Assembly: GCA_004369085.1 (NCBI GenBank)
Contig: ML210305.1
Span: forward strand, 1 to 62,948
DNA length: 62,948 nucleotides
Origin: Coprinopsis marcescibilis
Lineage: Eukaryota > Basidiomycota > Agaricomycetes > Agaricales > Psathyrellaceae
Direction of reading: 5' to 3'
Part shown: positions 34,447 through 46,639 of the stretch, piece by piece
Numbering within the stretch: the stretch's first letter is position 1
Layout: every line of letters starts with the position of its first letter
Notes under the pieces: generated by a model
Told to the model about the DNA's origin: nothing
The model's input: the letters and a program-made list of their open reading frames with translations, nothing else
Databases searched by the model: none
Translations under genes and position numbers: made by a program

Positions 34447-35063
34447 CGACGTCTTGTTGATGTTGCCTTCCTTCGAGTTAATTTGTGAGAGATTTTTCGC
34501 TGTATTAGTACTATGCTTTTGTGCTTTCTTTTTCTAGGGTTTCCGATATTCACATGCGATCCGAAACGAGATTAATTATGCATTTTCACCAACCCCGGTG
34601 TCGAGAAGCGCAGGTATTGGAGCAGCCTGGGATTCGGTTTTCAGAGAGTAGGTTGAATTATCGGAGAGAAAGGATAAACGTCGGGGGGTTGCCTGGCTTG
34701 AAGCAATTTGTGTGAACAACCATGCAAGCAAGCAGCGACTCCCAACTGTCACATTGCCACAGCGCCTTGCTTCTCTCACACTCTCATCTGCACGGGCGAA
34801 TACAGCTCCCCTTGGGATCCATATAATGGAAGATCTTATCCCGACAAAGCCTCCGACTTGTCAACTTTTTGATGTCACCGAAGAAGCACCTTTGCCCGCT
34901 CAGCGTTGGAAGTATTTCCTGTTCTGACTACCAACTCAAACACCCAAAAGTTCGTCGGCTAAACAACGGGTGAACTGTGTGCTTCAACTATTCAGGTGTC
35001 GCTCGGAGAAGCGTTTATAAGGTCGGTATGACATTGAAATGAGGCGTTCTCTCGTAGGTCAGG
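34447..35063. other. Intergenic region
   Basis: 617 bp between SARAF and the cellulase. A TATA-like TTTATAAG near 35014, about 50 bp ahead of the cellulase ATG, is the only notable element. No gene supported. Confidence 0.55.
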
Positions 35064-37110
35064 ATGAGGTCCACTATGTCCCTGTTTTCTGCTGTGTTTT
35101 TGGCTCTGTTGAGCACAACCGCCATTGCCCAAGTCACGGTTGGGCCATATGGTCAATGTGGTGTGAGCAGACCTTGATCTCAGATTGGGCACTTTTCTGA
35201 ACGTGAGTAACGGTGTATAGGGCGCCAGCTACACCGGACCAACTCAGTGTGAATCAGGTCTCGTGTGCCAAGTTGTGAACCAATGTGCGTATTTCTCAAC
35301 ATTCAAAGGGGGTCTACGCCTAAATTTACTTTAAACAGGGTACCATCAATGCGTTCCAGGAAGTGCAGTGCCAACCCCGATCCCAACCCCAACCCCAACC
35401 CAAAACCCTCCAGTGTCGACCACGTCCCGCCCGGTCGTTACCGCCTGCCCAGGAGCTGTCGCAAAATTCCAGTATTTCGGTGTCAACCAAGCTGGCGCTG
35501 AGTTCGGCAACAACGTTATTCCAGGTCTCCTTGGGACCCATTATACATGGCCCAGCCCGACGTGAGTTTGTCTGGTCCATGTCTTGAGTCAAATGGTGGT
35601 GCTAAACGTTTTGCGTTTCATAGCTCGATCGACTTCTTCACTCGAGAAGGCTTCAACTCCTTCCGAATTCCGTTCCAGCTTGAGCGATTGAATCCTCCTG
35701 CTCGTGGACTTACTGGTTCATTCGACCAGCCATACCTCCAGGGTCTTAAGGACGTAAGTGTCCTCTGGTTGTTTGGACAAAGAGTCTTGATTGACAAGTT
35801 CCTCAGACCGTGAGCTATATCACCAGGAAGGGAGCCTATGCCATTATCGAGCGTCAGTTGTCCCCAGGTGTCTTTGAGTCTATTATGACATTTGCTGAAA
35901 CTATGACTTGGTACAGCCCATAATTACATGCGCTACAGCAACCAGACCATCACCAACATCCAAGCGTGAGTTTAGTGTTTGCTCCCAAGCTCTGTCTTGA
36001 CCTAACCTTGCCGACGCTTTAGCTTTTCGACCTGCAAGTCTTACCGTTCTCGTCTCCACGGATTACTGTCCTGACCACATGTTGCCTTTTAGTCTGGACT
36101 AACCTCGCCAACGAATTCGTACGTGGTGTGTTATCCTTGGTGAAACGCATTCCCTGACGATCATGCTCTACCAGAAAAACGACGAGCGTGTCGTCTTCGG
36201 TCCGTCAAAATCTTCCAGCCGAGTGCTCACTTGCTGATGTGCTGTTGGAATACTAGATGTCATGAATGAGCCCCACACCATGGAAGCTCGCGTCGTTTTT
36301 GACCTTGTAAGGAGTTACGCACTCGGATGCCATTTATCCCATCCCTGATATTCCTCCACTTTCACAGAACCAAGCCGCCGTTAATGCTATCCGTGCCGCT
36401 GGTGCAACAAGGCAGCTTATCCTCGTCGAAGGTGCATTCAGCTGTTAGACTTTTATTAGCTTCACTGACACCCACGGTACATTAGGAACTTCCTGGACTG
36501 GTGCCTGGAGTGAGTATCAAATTACTAATTTAATCGGCAATTACTCACTCGCTCCGAATTATTATAGCCTGGACAACATCCAGCGGTAATGGCAATGTCT
36601 TCCAGAACATCAAGGACCCCAACAACAACGTCGCAATCGGTACGTGTTTCTCCGAGTGACTCCATGATCTCTGTTCCGCATATGCATAGTAACCCTTCCT
36701 CGAACAAACAGAAATGCACCAGTACCTCGACAGTGACGGCTCCGGCACCTCACCCCTTTGTGTGTCTTCCAGCATCGGCCGCGAGCGTCTCGCCGCGGCC
36801 ACTGCCTGGCTCAAGCAACACAACCTCAAAGGTTTCCTCGGCGAGCTCGGTGCGGGCTCCAACCCTACATGTATCGAGGCTGTCAAGGGTGCGATTTGCT
36901 CCCTCCAAGAGTCGGGTGTGTGGATTGGGTTTGCGTGGTGGTCTGCTGGACCTTGGTGGGGTGATGTGAGTGTTCTTTTTGGATTTGAGGATTTGTTGTG
37001 TTGTGCTGACGGGTGATTATGAATCTTAATAGTACTTCCAATCGATTGAACCTCCCAATGGACCGGCGTTGGTGGATATGTATCCCCAGGCTATCAAGCC
37101 TTTCATCTAA
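35064..37110 (+). CDS. Secreted GH5 endoglucanase with N-terminal CBM1
   Basis: Signal peptide MRSTMSLFSAVFLALLSTTA, then a fungal cellulose-binding CBM1 (VGPYGQCGGASYTGPTQC ... NQWYHQCVPG, four Cys). A Pro/Thr linker from 35376 on leads to the GH5 barrel: FGVNQAGAEFG, FNSFRIPFQLERL, IEPHNYMRY, VVFDVMNEPHTM with the acid/base Glu in NEP, EMHQYLDSDGSG, and FLGELGAG with the nucleophile Glu, then GIWIGFAWWSAG-type WW. It ends YPQAIKPFI. At least ten introns, one GC-AG, and one exon of 11 nt. It cleaves beta-1,4-glucan outside the cell, as expected of a cellulose-decaying basidiomycete. Complete with both catalytic residues. Probably subfamily 5 of GH5. Confidence 0.95.
36023..36033 (+). other. 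11-nt microexon in GH5 gene
   Basis: CTTTTCGACCT lies between a canonical intron ending ...CTTTAG and a GC-AG intron. With neighbours it encodes AFSTFWTNLANEF, a conserved GH5 helix, which supports it. Confidence 0.75.
36034..36092 (+). other. GC-AG intron in GH5 gene
   Basis: 59-nt intron, donor GCAAGT and acceptor TTTTAG. Using the next GT would give an in-frame stop after two codons, while the GC donor gives STFWTNLANEF. Confidence 0.8.
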
Positions 37111-38862
37111 AGAAATCGTTGAAGAGACGAGGAGCGTGGCTTATACCAACATGCTTCTATGGTCTCTCTTTCCAAGTGATCTGTGGAAGTGATACCATAT
37201 GTTGTCTACCTTTGATTTGAAAGTTGAGAATTCAAATTACATCACTTACCTTCTCATTTACACTCAAAGACCGAGGAATCAAAGGTTGGTTGAGCTATTC
37301 ATTTCGCGAGTAGCTAAAGAGCGATGCCAGGGACAGCGTCGATCTTAACCGAGCCCCTATCTATCCCTAAGTCCTCCAAAGGCCAAGTCGCCGAGACAAA
37401 GTGCGAACTGATGCATGACGTCGACGGCTAAGCGCTGGCGCTAGGCCAATTAAGTTGTGCCGGAGATGCTGGTGGGCCTGATTGAGCTCTTATATGTGCG
37501 TGCACTCCTATCAAACCTATCCTTCTAATAAGTGGTTGATGACTGTAAACTCTATGCATACGATACCATCATCCCCGCACGCCGAATGTTTGACAAGGAC
37601 CACAATCAGTCTTTTCGAAGGTTACCGTACCGTTCACGTTATCGCGTGACGTCGACAGTCTTCTTATTTTATCTAACATGTGAGGACATCCCTTATGGGA
37701 AGCTACGCGACCGGAAAAGGCAAAAGATGTGACGCGTAGGTGGGGTTTGACTGCGGTGGTACCATGGACTGTCAATGGGTGATTTGCCGGTGGGTGAGAT
37801 ACCGCTGACTTTCCTATAAGAGTTTGGTTGCTGGGGTGGAATGTGATACCGAGGTTTTAGAGCGAGGCTTGTTTGAGTAGGTCTGAGGCGAGATAGTGGG
37901 TGGGATTTTGCTTGGGCAGTTTGGTAAGCATCGGTCTGGCTGCCCGAGTCTTGTGCTCGAGTGATTAAGCGCCCTGCCAGGTGACCTTTGAGAGCGCTAT
38001 CTCTGCGCAGAAACCGTGGTTCTTTGCATTAGAGAAGGAGAATCAAGTTTGAATCTAGGAGGAAGGCTGATTATAGGTTACTGATTGTCACCAGCTTATG
38101 ACCGTGCTTATCGCACCGTCTCCATTCCAACCCTCGGTAGAAGACAACGCTCGAGCGGCCCTGGCAGGTCATACCATGAGCGCAAATGGTAGAGAATGTG
38201 ACGAGGCGGGAGTAGCCAATGGTTCGCGGGCTGTATAGTGATTTCGACGAGGTTTGCGGCGTCTTCTCCCATGCAAATGTATTGTCGGAGTGGCGCTGAC
38301 ATATTCTGCTTCGGGAAACTGCGACTCAGAACTGTGTTTTTTGAAAAGGCGGCGTCGATCGCCTGACTGCGTGCGGGGTAGCTACCAGTAGCCACATCTA
38401 ATCATCATGATTCATATTTTGAGAAAGATGGTTTGAACATTCTTCAAGGATAGCCTCGCCTCGATGTATACACGTTTATTGGCGAACTAGAAAGATTTGG
38501 GGGAGAACAAGCAGAGAGTCTGAAACACCTGGCTGAGGTGCCAAGACGGAAAGAGATCCGTAGCAGTTATTGTGGTCTACTGCAGAACATCTGCCTCGTT
38601 TCATTGTCAACTGCAAAGACTCGTGCCGATGTCTGCCGAAGGTGCCGAGTGAGTCAAGTCCAAATCCGGAAGGTTTACCGATCTGGCTGTCCGCCTGGTC
38701 AGGCCAGGAAGTTGTGTTTATAACCGCACCACTCACTTTGCCCCATTTCTGCGAGGCACCCTGGCCACTCTTTCTGTCCCACCAATCCAGGTCCAAGACC
38801 ACAACTTTCCCTTATCCTGCGCTCTGCCCCCAATACGTGCGCACTGACCACATCCGACGACC
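37111..38862. other. 1.75-kb intergenic region
   Basis: No supported gene. Short frames on both strands lack motifs. A stretch near 37950-38060 superficially resembles tRNA D-arm sequence but does not fold into a cloverleaf. The right end presumably contains the MFS promoter and 5' UTR (pyrimidine-rich tract just before 38863). Confidence 0.55.
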
Positions 38863-41800
38863 ATGCCCTCATTGTCGTCATCGGCGACCACCCCGGTCGT
38901 TGTCCAGAGCACCAACGCCAACGCCAGCGCATCCTCGTCTTCGACCAATCTAGCTGTCTCCCCGAGGAAGAATACGCGCTTCCCTCTCAATAGGCCAGCC
39001 ATACCAGAACATCTCCTTCCGCGCTCAAAGCAGAGTCAGAGCGAGGACGTAGCTCATCGGCGATGGAGGAAGCCCAGCACACCACGAGGCTCAGTGGACA
39101 AACTGCCTACAGTCAGCGAACGCACTCCTCTGCTGCGTGACCGCGACTTCCGAAACTCAAGCACAAGCAGACACCCTCCCAGTGACGAGGTAAATCCGCA
39201 CCCGAAGAGTCCAAAGAAACCCTTCTATCGTGCACGTCCTCTATGGTAAGGAAGCATGTTCTTTATTATTTTGAAATGAAAAGCTTATTGTTATCGCAGG
39301 CTGGTACCTTTTGCAATCGCTGCTTCGTTGGTGGTACGTCTCTCAGTCGTAATGGTAACTCTCTGATTGCTGACTCGAGTCATAGCGAGGAATGACACTG
39401 GCACCTCGAGTCGAAATATACACACAGCTCGCGTGCTTTTCACTTCACGGCAAAGGTCACGAACACAACCCAGCATTCCTGGCCGGAATTCATGTAGATG
39501 CTGTCAAATGGGACTCGGCGTCAGCAATATCATTATACTCCTCCCTAGATCCTCTCGGTCCATATCTATTCGCCTCTTCAACCCTGAACGATTCCACTCC
39601 AATTTTTCCTAGACCAATAGAGCTTCCAGCAACCCCTCACAACAAGCACCACAATTCATCTACCACAAATGATGACTCCGCCAATCCTGATCCACGTCGC
39701 CCTCCCTCATCTCGCTGCCTTACCGATCCTGCCGTGCAAGCCAAGGCGGCACGTCTCCAAACCATCCTGACCACCACAATGGGCTTCCTTTCTGCTCTAA
39801 CCACCGGCTGGTGGGGCCACTTTGGCGAAAGATACGGACGCACCAAGGTTCTGGCTATCGCAACCTTTGGCTTGTTTTGGACCGATCTCGTCTTCATCCT
39901 CGCCTCCACCCCAAATCTACCCTTCCCACTATCACTCTTCTCCTATAGGTCTGAGTTCAATCATGCGAGCAGACTTCTCTTACTCGCACCAATCGTGGAA
40001 GGTTTGCTTGGCGGTTGGTCCACCCTTCAATCGGCGACCTCGGCGTACATCAGTGATTGCACCTCGCCAGGATCGAGGGCACAGATATTTTCGAGGTTCA
40101 CTGGAGTTTTCTACCTCGGATTTAGTGCCGGTCCTGCTATCGCTGCGTGGATAATACGGCATCCTGGCCTCCTCCGAGTTCCTTCGTCGTCAGACACGCC
40201 CCCCGGCCAAGGCCTTGGCAGGAAGCCTGCTGCAGAGACCCAGACCGTCTCTGCCGTATTTTGGATCGCCGTTGTCTGCTCTTTCATCAACTTTCTGCTG
40301 GTGCTCTTTGTCTTCCCTGAATCACTGAACCAAGAGAAGAGGGAAAAGGCGAAGCGAGCGTATGCGCTGGCACTTGGTCATGACACCGGCAAGGGCAAAG
40401 AGAAGGCTCTCGACTTTGCGGTGACTGGTGTGGAGGACGTTGAGGGTGTTGGCATCGGTGCTATCGTGGATGTTGAAGAACTTTCTTCCCCTCTTGTGTC
40501 TTCGTATTCCAAGTCTTTCGCAAGGGACCACTCCCGGTTCCCCACCAGCAATACTAGAGCGTCGACAAGTCGAGACCCTACGCCGAGGGATGGATTGTTG
40601 ATGCGGTTCTTGCGTCCACTTTCCATCTTTTTGCCCGTGTACGTCGACATGCCCACGCGGAACGCATTAACAGTCAAGAGGAAGAAAGACTGGAGTCTGA
40701 CATTGCTCGCTGCAGGGCTATTTGCTTGGATGCTGAGTTCTGTAAGTGGCTTGTATGCTGTGATTATTCGATGTCCTGACTGTCTGTTTGCAGGGTGTGT
40801 ATCAAATCAAGTATCTGTATGCGAACAACACATACGTTTGGGGAGCCGAGAAGCTCAGTTACTACATCTCGTTCATGGGAGGTGCCAGGGCAATCTTTTT
40901 GCTTGTTTTGTTGCCTTGTACGTGCATATATGCGCCTTTTTTATTTTCAAACTCTCATTCACATCCTTCGCTAGATCTCATTGCGACATTTAAGAAGCGT
41001 AAACCCCAAGCACAAGTCTCAACATCCACTGCCAAGGGTAAAGGCAAGGCCCGTGCACAAAGTCTTCACGATGATGATGACGAGGAGGAGGACGGATATG
41101 AAGAGCATGAAGACCTTGAAGCCAGCGACGTTCCCGCTCAAGGCAAAAAGCCAGCCCCGACAAGACTCGAACTCGGGAAAGCCATTCGATTCGACCTCCG
41201 TCTCTCTCGCTTCTCGCTTCTCATCGACATCATCGGAAATCTTGTGGTTGCCATCGCCCCGGCTCCGACACTCTCGGCTCACACCCCACTCTCTGATTCA
41301 CTTAGCGGGAAAGGTCGTGCCCATAAGCCCCAATGGGCCATGTCCTCCAGCGAAAGTCAACGGATGTTCATCTTTGCCAGCACACTCAACAGCTTTGCGA
41401 GTGGTATGGTCCCTGCCGTGCACAGTCTCGCGCTATGCATCGTCCAAGCAAGGACGCTGGCGCCCAATTACGGACTGCCGGGTGAAGACCATCATGACGA
41501 GGATGACTACCAAGAACATCAGGAGCGTGACGAAGAGTCCGTCGGGCCATCCGCCGCACCCGTCGACACCGGTACCCTTTTCGGTGCCTTTGCGGTTCTC
41601 CAAGCTGTCGGCCAGATGATCCTCGGCCCGATGCTCTTTGGTGTGGTCTACAGCTCCACCCTCGCTTCCCATCCCAAGACCATTTTCATCGTCGCAGCAG
41701 GGTTGATGATGTTCTCGCTAGTCCTTGTGCTCATCGTCAAGAACCCGGTTGGGGAGGTCCGCCTCGCGAGGCGGGAGAAAAAGTTTAGGAAGCGGATGGA

Positions 41801-42041
41801 GGCTGGGTATGGGGCGTTTGGCGTCCCGTTTGCTGGGCCCAGTGGGAGTGGGTTCAGATATATTGGCGGTGGGAAGCGGAAGGCCAAGGGGGCGAATTGG
41901 GAACAGGATATTGAGACCAGGGGGAGGTCGAGGCGGAGCAAGGATTTGAGAGGGGGGGCTGTTCCTTGGGCGTATAATCGACAAGAGGGCGAGAGAGATC
42001 TGAATGGACAGTATCAGCAGCAGGTTGCGCGGTCTATATGA
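38863..42041 (+). CDS. Major facilitator superfamily transporter
   Basis: Starts MPSLSSSATTPVVVQSTNAN with a cytosolic N-terminus of about 125 residues containing SERTPLLRD, a dileucine-like motif typical of vacuolar or endosomal proteins. Helix 1 starts at WLVPFAIAASLVRGMTLAPR. The MFS loop 2-3 signature is GWWGHFGERYGRTKVLAIA, then FGLFWTDLVFILAS, LLAPIVEGLLGGWSTLQSA, AYISDCTSPGSRAQIFSRF, GVFYLGFSAGPAIAAWII and FWIAVVCSFINFLLVLFVFP. A long charged central loop and further helices follow (SQRMFIFASTLNSFASGMVP, LFGAFAVLQAVGQMILGPML, IFIVAAGLMMFSLVLVLIV). Four or so introns. Substrate unknown; the tetracycline-resistance-like branch is the nearest fit. Confidence 0.85.
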
Positions 42042-42454
42042 TGAGCGTCCTGACTTGGCCTTGCCTCCGCTATGCATTCCAACACGACAACGACTAGAAC
42101 CGACGGTACTTTGCCGTCGAAAGACTTGAGACTGACCGACAGACTGACCGACTACGCATTTTATAACGCACTACGTGACACGCTTTAATGCCATTCGACG
42201 GCATAATTCACTCATTAATATTAGCTTTGGAACGGGCTTCAGGAGGCGTCTTTTTGATGAAAGGTGGCCTTCCTTGCCTTGTTCGTGTATTTTAGCATAT
42301 CATTACCTATACTTTCATTTTGTCATTTGCATATGGATTTTTGTATAATAGCTGTCTCTACCTTTGCACATATGTTATCTCTTCGTTGAAGCATTCAATA
42401 CATTGTTTACAACAAAACGCAAACACCGAAAGGATAACAAGCAAGGTGGCGAGG
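42042..42454. other. Convergent intergenic region
   Basis: 413 bp between the MFS and NLR-like 3' ends. It contains short imperfect direct repeats of ACTGACCGAC near 42130 and the pair GCCGTCGA / TCGACGGC, possibly part of 3'-end structure. No gene. Confidence 0.5.
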
Positions 42455-45400
42455 TCATTGAGACCATCGCCTACTGCGTTCAGAGTCGTTGAACACACGA
42501 GAAACCTTTTCCACTATGTCCCTCCTTCTGCCATGTCCCCACTCCAACGACGAAGCTGTTATTGTCGCGCTGGCTCCTTGTCCGGCCTCTTCTAATCCAA
42601 AAACGGCATAAACGACCGCCTTTCGGGAGCTTTTCTTCAACTGTAGTTTCGTCTGCAATTGCCGATCCAAGAGCAGCGCATGCTTCAGGCTGAGGCCGTC
42701 CTGATCTGTTTCGACGTGGATGCCTTTTAGTTCAAGCAACAGCTTTACAACGCTTTGACTGCCTCGTGTTGCTGCCAGCGTCAGTGCCGAGTCACCCTGT
42801 TCGTCATGAGCGTCGACGTTTGCCCCTGCATCGACCAATAGACGGACGACGTCTATATTGCCTTGTTCCGCTGCCATCATCAAAGCCGTCCACCGACGAT
42901 TGTCAGTGGATTCGAGCTGTACCCCAGCCAATCCAAGCAACATTTCGACCATATCTTGACGACCCGTACCAATCGAAGTCATCAAGACGTTCTTTCCTTG
43001 TGCATCTCGGATGTCAAGGTCTATTCCCCGGAACCCAACCAGTGTTCGCAGCTTTCCCAAAGAGCTCCAAAATAAATTAGCTGCCAAGATGAGTGCAGAA
43101 TCTCCATTCAAGTTCTTCATGCTGACATCTATTCCAGGGGATTCCAGGAGTAGACGCGTGACCTCTGCGCTCGTGCCATCCCGGTGCAACGATGAAAACA
43201 TTAGAGCAGTCCATCCTTCTTCATCCACCGCATTGACTTCAATGCCACTACATGCCAGTAGAAGTTGCACTATTTGCAGGTGACCATTAAATGATGCCTC
43301 CATTAACGGGGTCCTGCCATCCTTTCCTGAGGAATTGACGTCAATTCCTGGGCACTCGAGCAGTAGTTGCACGATCCGGAGATTGCCTTCCATAGCTGCC
43401 AAACTGAGAGATGTCCTCCCAGCAGTAGTCCGAATGTTGACTGAACTCGGATCGGTACTAAGGATACTGCTTAGTAACCCCGGAAGATCGTAGCAGGCTG
43501 CTATGTGATGCGAGCGTATGAAGTCGGGCGGAGAATTCCAAACCCCACCCCAAAACCCACCCACCGAAGGCCAGAAAGGATACTTCCGACATCTCCCTAC
43601 AAAATCGACCACGGCCGGGGGAAGGTGGTGTGGAGGTAGCAGAGTTGCATGGGGTGCCCAATTTTCATGAGAGTACCTCAGAAATGAAGGTGAGTCTGAC
43701 GAAAATTGAACCACGTTGGTTGCTTGCTGAAGGTTACTGGCCGTGAAATTCGCGTCAACCAGAACATTGACACACGCTGAAGCAATGAACGCATGCGAAT
43801 GTTCGTCAGACATAGCAAGTAGCTCTTTGAGCGCATCCACTGCGGTGTAATCTGCAATAAATTAGAGAATGCAACCATATTCATATTCATTTGTACGTAC
43901 GGACGAGGCGAACATAGCCGCTTTCTTTGTCATTTGTCACCAGACCACAGCATACAGTAGCCAGGTCATCTTCGTGAACTACCCTGTTTTCGTCAAATTT
44001 GCAGGTTTCGGAAGAGACAGCCACGGCTGCTCTCAACTCAGGCATGGTCAGCGGCCTCTGCGCATATATGATCCACATGATCGCCTGCTGGGCAAGAGAT
44101 GCATCTTCCAGTGGTTGACTTTGAATCCGCTCTACAGTGGCCCGGTACATTTCCATGATTCCTGAAGGCAAGCTCTCCAACGCATTTTCCAAGGCCTCGA
44201 CGTTCAAGCAATGTCGAAGGAGGTCCATCTGAAGGGAAGCAAGTAGGAACCTGGACGAGCATAGCCGAGCATTAATTAAACTGCATACAAACAAATGAGC
44301 GCCGGGAAGAACTCACATTCCTCGGGACTTTGCTTGTACAGCAGAAAACACCCTTTTTTCCCAGTATGGTCGCTCAAGAGGTTTGAATGCTCCCTGTCTA
44401 TTGACTGCGCTTGTGCTTAGTAGCCGGCGAAACCTGGGGTAACGTTTGATAGTCTGCTTTATCAAGATATCGATATCGTGTTCTTGAGCGGTGATGTCGA
44501 GCAAAATACAACTGGGGATGATGTCCGTGAGCAACGGCGTTGGACGAGACATTATGAGGAGATTGATTCTGAGAGAAGACAAGTGCTCCAGAATCTCGAT
44601 TTGCGTATCGCCTGGAGCTTCGTCCAACCCGTCGAGGATGTAAAAGTTCTTGGAAAAAGCTTGCGAAAGCTGTTTGAGCAAGTCAACCAGCTCCATCACG
44701 GACGGATAAGTACTTGTGCGCTCATGGCGGTCAAATACAGCCGTTATCAGGTTCATGACAGATTCTGGGCAGCGTTCGGATTCCATATACTGCTTCACCA
44801 AGCCAGCGAGGATGGTTTTGGTAGTGACTTGATCCGTGTATCTGCAGAAAGCACAGACGACACAGATACTGTCCGAGGAAGTCGCTGCATGATTCTGAAG
44901 GTATTCGACGGCGATCGACCTGGGCAACGTGAGCACGACGCATCTATAACTTGAAGTCCACACATGTACTCACGATAGGATGGTCTTTCCGGAGCCGGCT
45001 AACCAGAGAATCAATAAAAGAAGCTGAGAAGATACAGGGTTAACCTACGCATCCCTGTACCACAGAGAGTTTCGCCCGGCTTCTCCATCCAGGAGCAGAA
45101 TTCGCCTCGTCTGAATAGCCAGATTCCAGTACCCTCCGTTCGCTTGGCCAAATTATCTATCCAGATTACCAGATAGTTCATTTGTGTCAACCAATTCCCA
45201 ATGGCGCAAATACCTATAACCCTAAATTAATGGGCAACTGGGTTACATGATGTTGAACCTACGTTTTGATGACTCTCTCGTGGGTTGGATAATGATATCG
45301 CCTCCAGCGGCATAGAGGTTACTACCGCTGATTTTCACCCCACTTGCCCCATGGAAAAGCTCGCCCGCTCCTCTACTAGAAGGAATTGCACTCTGCGATG

Positions 45401-45748
45401 GAATACCCTCCAAATTCGCGCCATCCTGCCCTCCAGGGATTACCGTTGCCAATATGTTCGACGCTTCATCTGATGATACCAACGAACTGCCAGCGGCGGT
45501 ACCTGCTACAGCCCTCAAGGTATCGATTGTCCCCTCAAGACCGACTGATGACCCTTGAGTAGATCCAGACCCTGTTACCGACGATCAGCAGGGAGAAGTT
45601 TACCAGCGAGGGCTATCTACCGTGGTCCGGTTGTTTTGCCTTCGGCTTCTTCCAAAGCTTCTGTTACAGTTCAGCAGAGGTTGAGAAACCTGCCGACCGT
45701 TGGCTTTACGGGTCCAAGACTTACCAGACGTGTTAGTGTCGACTTCAT
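42455..45748 (-). CDS. NLR-like protein: NACHT ATPase with ankyrin repeats
   Basis: About 980 residues in eight or so exons. The start MKSTLTRL joins KLWKKPKAKQPDHG, a basic stretch, then a Gly/Ser-rich segment with GVKISGSNLYAAGGDIII. The pre-NACHT region has NLAKRTEGTGIWLF. Walker A is GTGMPGSGKTILSSIAVEYL, assembled across two introns; Walker B is NFYILDGLDEAPGDTQ, followed by LLIMSRPTP (sensor 1-like). The winged-helix part contains LAQQAIMWIIYAQRPLTMPE and YVRLVHYTAVDALKELL. The C-terminal half has about seven ankyrin repeats (GRTPLMEASFNGHLQIVQLL, WTALMMAAEQGNIDVVRLL). Fungal NACHT proteins of this layout act in non-self recognition or regulated cell death; ligand and effector are unknown here. 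All key ATPase motifs are intact. Confidence 0.85.
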
Positions 45749-46639
45749 ATGTAGCAGTTAAAAGCAGAGAAATAGCTGTAAAGCGGATTATCAGAACTAC
45801 TATTGACAATCGTGTGCTGATTGCAAACACATAAGCTAGCGTTGATCACTGCGGCCTTTCTGGTTACCGCCATGAGCGAAACGACACGAACAAAAGCATA
45901 GTGGGCACCATACCTTGTCCATTCTATGTATATTGCCTGGCAAACGGGAGCAAGACTATAGAACAACGCGAGTCCGCGTTGAATCGTGCATGGGGTGCGC
46001 TTCGAAGTCTTGAGGTTTCCAAACTTTTCCGCTTAACCTCAAGACATTTGCAACATTTCAGCCGTGATTGTCGTGATACCAGTTCAAGCGGGAGTTCACA
46101 ACACTCTTTTAACCTTTTAAACTTTTACGACAAGGACAGGTTCACAAAATATTCCAAAACAATGACCAAGCTTCTTGGCGAAATACGAATATCGAGCGTG
46201 CCTTGAACCTGAATTCCCCTTTGTCTGGAAATTCTACTTCCGAGGTAAGTCGCAGGAGTGTCGAATATAATATGCCCCGTACTTATGCTGGTATATGAGA
46301 CAGGTAGCAGCGGTGATATCAGTAACTGACCGGTCACCAACAGAGCGTCTTCGGATTTCTGGCTCTTTGCACCGAGTCGCGTCTCTACAGATTCGAGGGT
46401 CAACAATAGGCGTATCTCAATTGTTTTAAACCATTCCCTATCCTCTGGACAACCACGGGAGCCAAAAAAACAGTTAAATAGCGACCCCAACTTTCTAGGA
46501 CGAGATATAAGAAGTTTGTTGCGCCCCTTTGTTCGACATCCCCAGTTCCGTTCGTCTCACAAAGGGAGAAATCCAGGTAAGTATCTGTTATGCCTCAAAG
46601 ACGATCATATCATCTGATTTACCCTACGAACACCATAGT
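45749..46639. other. Divergent 5' region, NLR-like / F-box
   Basis: 891 bp between divergent starts. A 121-codon minus-strand frame at 46125-46490 (no ATG; SLFNCFFGSRGCPEDREWF) looks protein-like but has no start and no splice partner, so it was not called. An intron-like GTAAGT...CACCATAG at about 46575-46638 suggests that the F-box ATG follows a 5'-UTR intron. Confidence 0.5.

Noticed and set aside
37950..38060. tRNA-like stretch (CTCGAGTGATTAAGCGC and a later TTTGAATC).
   Set aside because: No acceptor, anticodon or T-stem pairing in register; no cloverleaf.
42121..42160. Repeated ACTGACCGAC units in the MFS/NLR spacer.
   Set aside because: Only two short copies; no evidence of array or mobile element.
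46125..46490. 121-codon minus-strand frame (SLFNCFFGSRGCPEDREWF).
   Set aside because: No ATG, no splice partner and no homology; may be chance or promoter of the divergent genes.
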